DNA of 14,540 bases. Source: Actinomycetota bacterium. Its GTDB lineage: Bacteria > Actinomycetota > Thermoleophilia > Solirubrobacterales > Solirubrobacteraceae. The notes below the pieces were generated by a model. That model was not told the DNA's origin. It ran no database searches and was given only the letters and a program-made list of their open reading frames with translations. Below are positions 13,514 through 14,540 of this stretch, piece by piece. Location: the NCBI GenBank assembly GCA_005883905.1, contig VAYD01000063.1, positions 1-14,540 on the forward strand, in the 5' to 3' direction. The position numbers and the translations under genes were made by a program. Position 1 is the first letter of the stretch. The number at the start of each line of letters is the position of its first letter.

Positions 13514-14035
13514 GTGGAACTGCGCGGCTACATCCGCGACATCGCGGACTTCCCCAAGCCGGGGATCGTGTTCCGCGACATCACGCCGCTAATGGCGGAT
13601 GCGCGCGCGCTGGACGAGGCCGTGCGCCAGCTGGCGGACATCGCCCGGCCGCTGGAGCCCGACGTGGTCGTGGCTGCCGAGGCACGAGGGTTCCTGCTCG
13701 GCGCGGCGCTGGCACGCGAGCTCGAGGCCGGGTTCGTGCTCGCGCGCAAGCCCGGCAAGCTGCCCTACGAGACCGAGCGCGCCGAGTACCTGCTCGAGTA
13801 CGGCAGCGACGCGCTCGAGGTGCACACCGACGCGCTCGCGGGCGGCAGTCGGGTGCTGGTGCACGACGACCTGCTCGCAACCGGCGGGACAGCGAAGGCA
13901 CTGTGCGAGCTCGTCGAGCAGCTCGGCGGGTCGGTCGTGGGCTGTGCGTTCCTGATCGAGCTGGCGTTCCTGAACGGGCGCAAGCGTCTCGCCGGGTACG
14001 ACGTGCACGCCCTGATGGTCGACGAGGCGGAATGA
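13514..14035 (+). CDS. apt: adenine phosphoribosyltransferase
   Basis: Purine salvage: adenine plus PRPP gives AMP and pyrophosphate. The 173-residue length is typical. The N-terminal VELRGYIRDIADFPKPGIVF and RDITPLM is diagnostic of APRT, followed by VVAAEARGFLLGAALA, RKPGKLPYETERAEYLLEYG (adenine-side loop) and the PRPP-binding loop VLVHDDLLATGGTAKA. The start is GTG 13514, 35 bases after merR, with no Shine-Dalgarno; the hexamer TGATTT at 13501-13506 sits 7 bases before it and could be a weak -10 for a leaderless message. The stop TGA overlaps the next ATG (ATGA at 14032). In many bacteria apt lies beside relA and secDF; that context is absent here. Confidence 0.95.
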   Translation: MELRGYIRDIADFPKPGIVFRDITPLMADARALDEAVRQLADIARPLEPDVVVAAEARGFLLGAALARELEAGFVLARKPGKLPYETERAEYLLEYGSDALEVHTDALAGGSRVLVHDDLLATGGTAKALCELVEQLGGSVVGCAFLIELAFLNGRKRLAGYDVHALMVDEAE

Positions 14036-14469
14036 GGATCACGCGCAGCCGGGTCGTCGCGGCGCCGCCGGAGGACGTCTGGGCGACGATCGGCGACCCG
14101 TACCACCTGCCGCGCTGGTGGCCGCGCGTCGAGCGCGTGGAGCTGGTGCGCGGCGACGGCTTCACGCAGCTGCTGCGCACCGACAAGGGCCGGGCGATCC
14201 GCGCCGACTTCCGCGTGGTTCAGTCGCGGCGGCCCGAGCTGCGGCGCTGGCGCCAGGAGGTGGCCGGGACGCCGTTCGCGGGGATCCTGGAGCGGTCCGA
14301 GACCGAGATCCGGCTCGAGCCCGCCGGCGACGCCGGCACGCGCGTGACGCTCGAGCAGGACCAGAAGCTGCGTGGCATGGCGCGCTTCGGCGGCTTCATG
14401 GCGCGGCGGGCGGCGCGGCGGTCGCTCGACAGCGCGCTCGACGGGCTGGAGACACTGCATGGCACGTAG
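14032..14469 (+). CDS. SRPBCC (START-like) family protein
   Basis: A 145-residue protein of the polyketide cyclase/dehydrase-like SRPBCC superfamily. It opens with the usual MRITRSRVVAAPPEDVWATI and GDPYHLPRWWPRVERVELV, a strand followed by the 'P-x-x-VW-x-x-x-x-D-x-x-x-x-x-WWP' helix pair, and continues with antiparallel strands (FTQLLRTDKG, IRADFRVVQSRRP, RWRQEVAGTPFAG, ETEIRLEPAG, TRVTLEQDQK). It ends in a long C-terminal helix (FMARRAARRSLDSALDGLET). The fold makes a hydrophobic pocket for lipids or aromatic ligands; no ligand can be named. It is coupled to apt by ATGA and overlaps the next gene by 11 bases. That close packing suggests a link to the downstream oxidase more than to purine salvage, but this is inference. 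Confidence 0.88.
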   Translation: MRITRSRVVAAPPEDVWATIGDPYHLPRWWPRVERVELVRGDGFTQLLRTDKGRAIRADFRVVQSRRPELRRWRQEVAGTPFAGILERSETEIRLEPAGDAGTRVTLEQDQKLRGMARFGGFMARRAARRSLDSALDGLETLHGT

Positions 14470-14540
14470 GGAGATGCGCTGGTTCGGGTGGGGTGACCCG
14501 GCGCACGTGTCACACGGGCTGCCCGACGGCGCGCTGGAGC
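14459..14540 (+). CDS. N-terminal fragment of a probable FAD-linked oxidase (alkylglycerone-phosphate synthase-like)
   Basis: ATG 14459 opens a frame that runs off the window: MARREMRWFGWGDPAHVSHG followed by LPDGALE. The 'R-x-MRW-x-GWGDP' opening is characteristic of bacterial FAD-binding oxidases related to alkyldihydroxyacetonephosphate synthase, which begin just this way before the FAD-binding PCMH domain. Only 27 residues are visible, so the catalytic part and the true substrate (ether-lipid synthesis or another FAD oxidation) cannot be judged. The start overlaps the end of the SRPBCC gene by 11 bases, a sign of the same operon. Confidence 0.6.
   Translation, partial: MARREMRWFGWGDPAHVSHGLPDGALE

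Overview
The window is about 14.5 kb of very GC-rich, densely packed bacterial chromosome. Gene content, GTG starts, ATGA overlaps and leaderless-looking starts point to a high-GC actinobacterium. The GarA-like FHA/MerR pair, the short RsiG-like protein and the run of secreted clan GH-A glycosidases suggest the Thermoleophilia/Solirubrobacterales branch. That placement is inferred from protein character, not from a marker gene.

Layout. Positions 1-66 hold the tail of an unidentified plus-strand gene, which overlaps a convergent SAM-dependent methyltransferase (44-688, minus). A 47-residue membrane peptide (725-868) follows, with a strong Shine-Dalgarno and a sigma-B-like promoter. Next come ispG (MEP isoprenoid pathway) and, abutting it, a secreted lipoprotein of unknown function whose C-terminus is frameshifted. 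A stand-alone receiver-domain protein (3136-3504), a convergent SnoaL-like protein (3515-3913, minus) and a divergent RNase HI-like protein (3943-4470) follow.

From 8964 down to 4477 on the minus strand, three paralogous secreted clan GH-A glycosidases form an operon joined by two ATGA overlaps. The middle copy is disrupted by a deletion plus frameshift. Upstream of them, also minus, is a Mn-type superoxide dismutase, separated by a perfect 13-bp hairpin. Divergent from sodA run proS and a CDP-alcohol phosphatidyltransferase.

The most interesting block is 12053-13478: a short RsiG-like protein carrying one c-di-GMP-type signature, a zinc-ribbon/FHA protein (GarA-like, frameshifted at a G7 run) and a MerR-family regulator. 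The three are packed as one operon. It may link c-di-GMP sensing of a sigma/anti-sigma pair to phosphothreonine reading and transcription. Next to it are apt (adenine salvage), an SRPBCC protein and the first codons of a probable FAD-linked oxidase cut by the window end.

Three genes (lipoprotein, middle glycosidase, FHA protein) carry reading-frame lesions in an otherwise intact region. They should be checked against reads before being treated as biology. No tRNA, rRNA, CRISPR array, insertion sequence or phage gene was seen.
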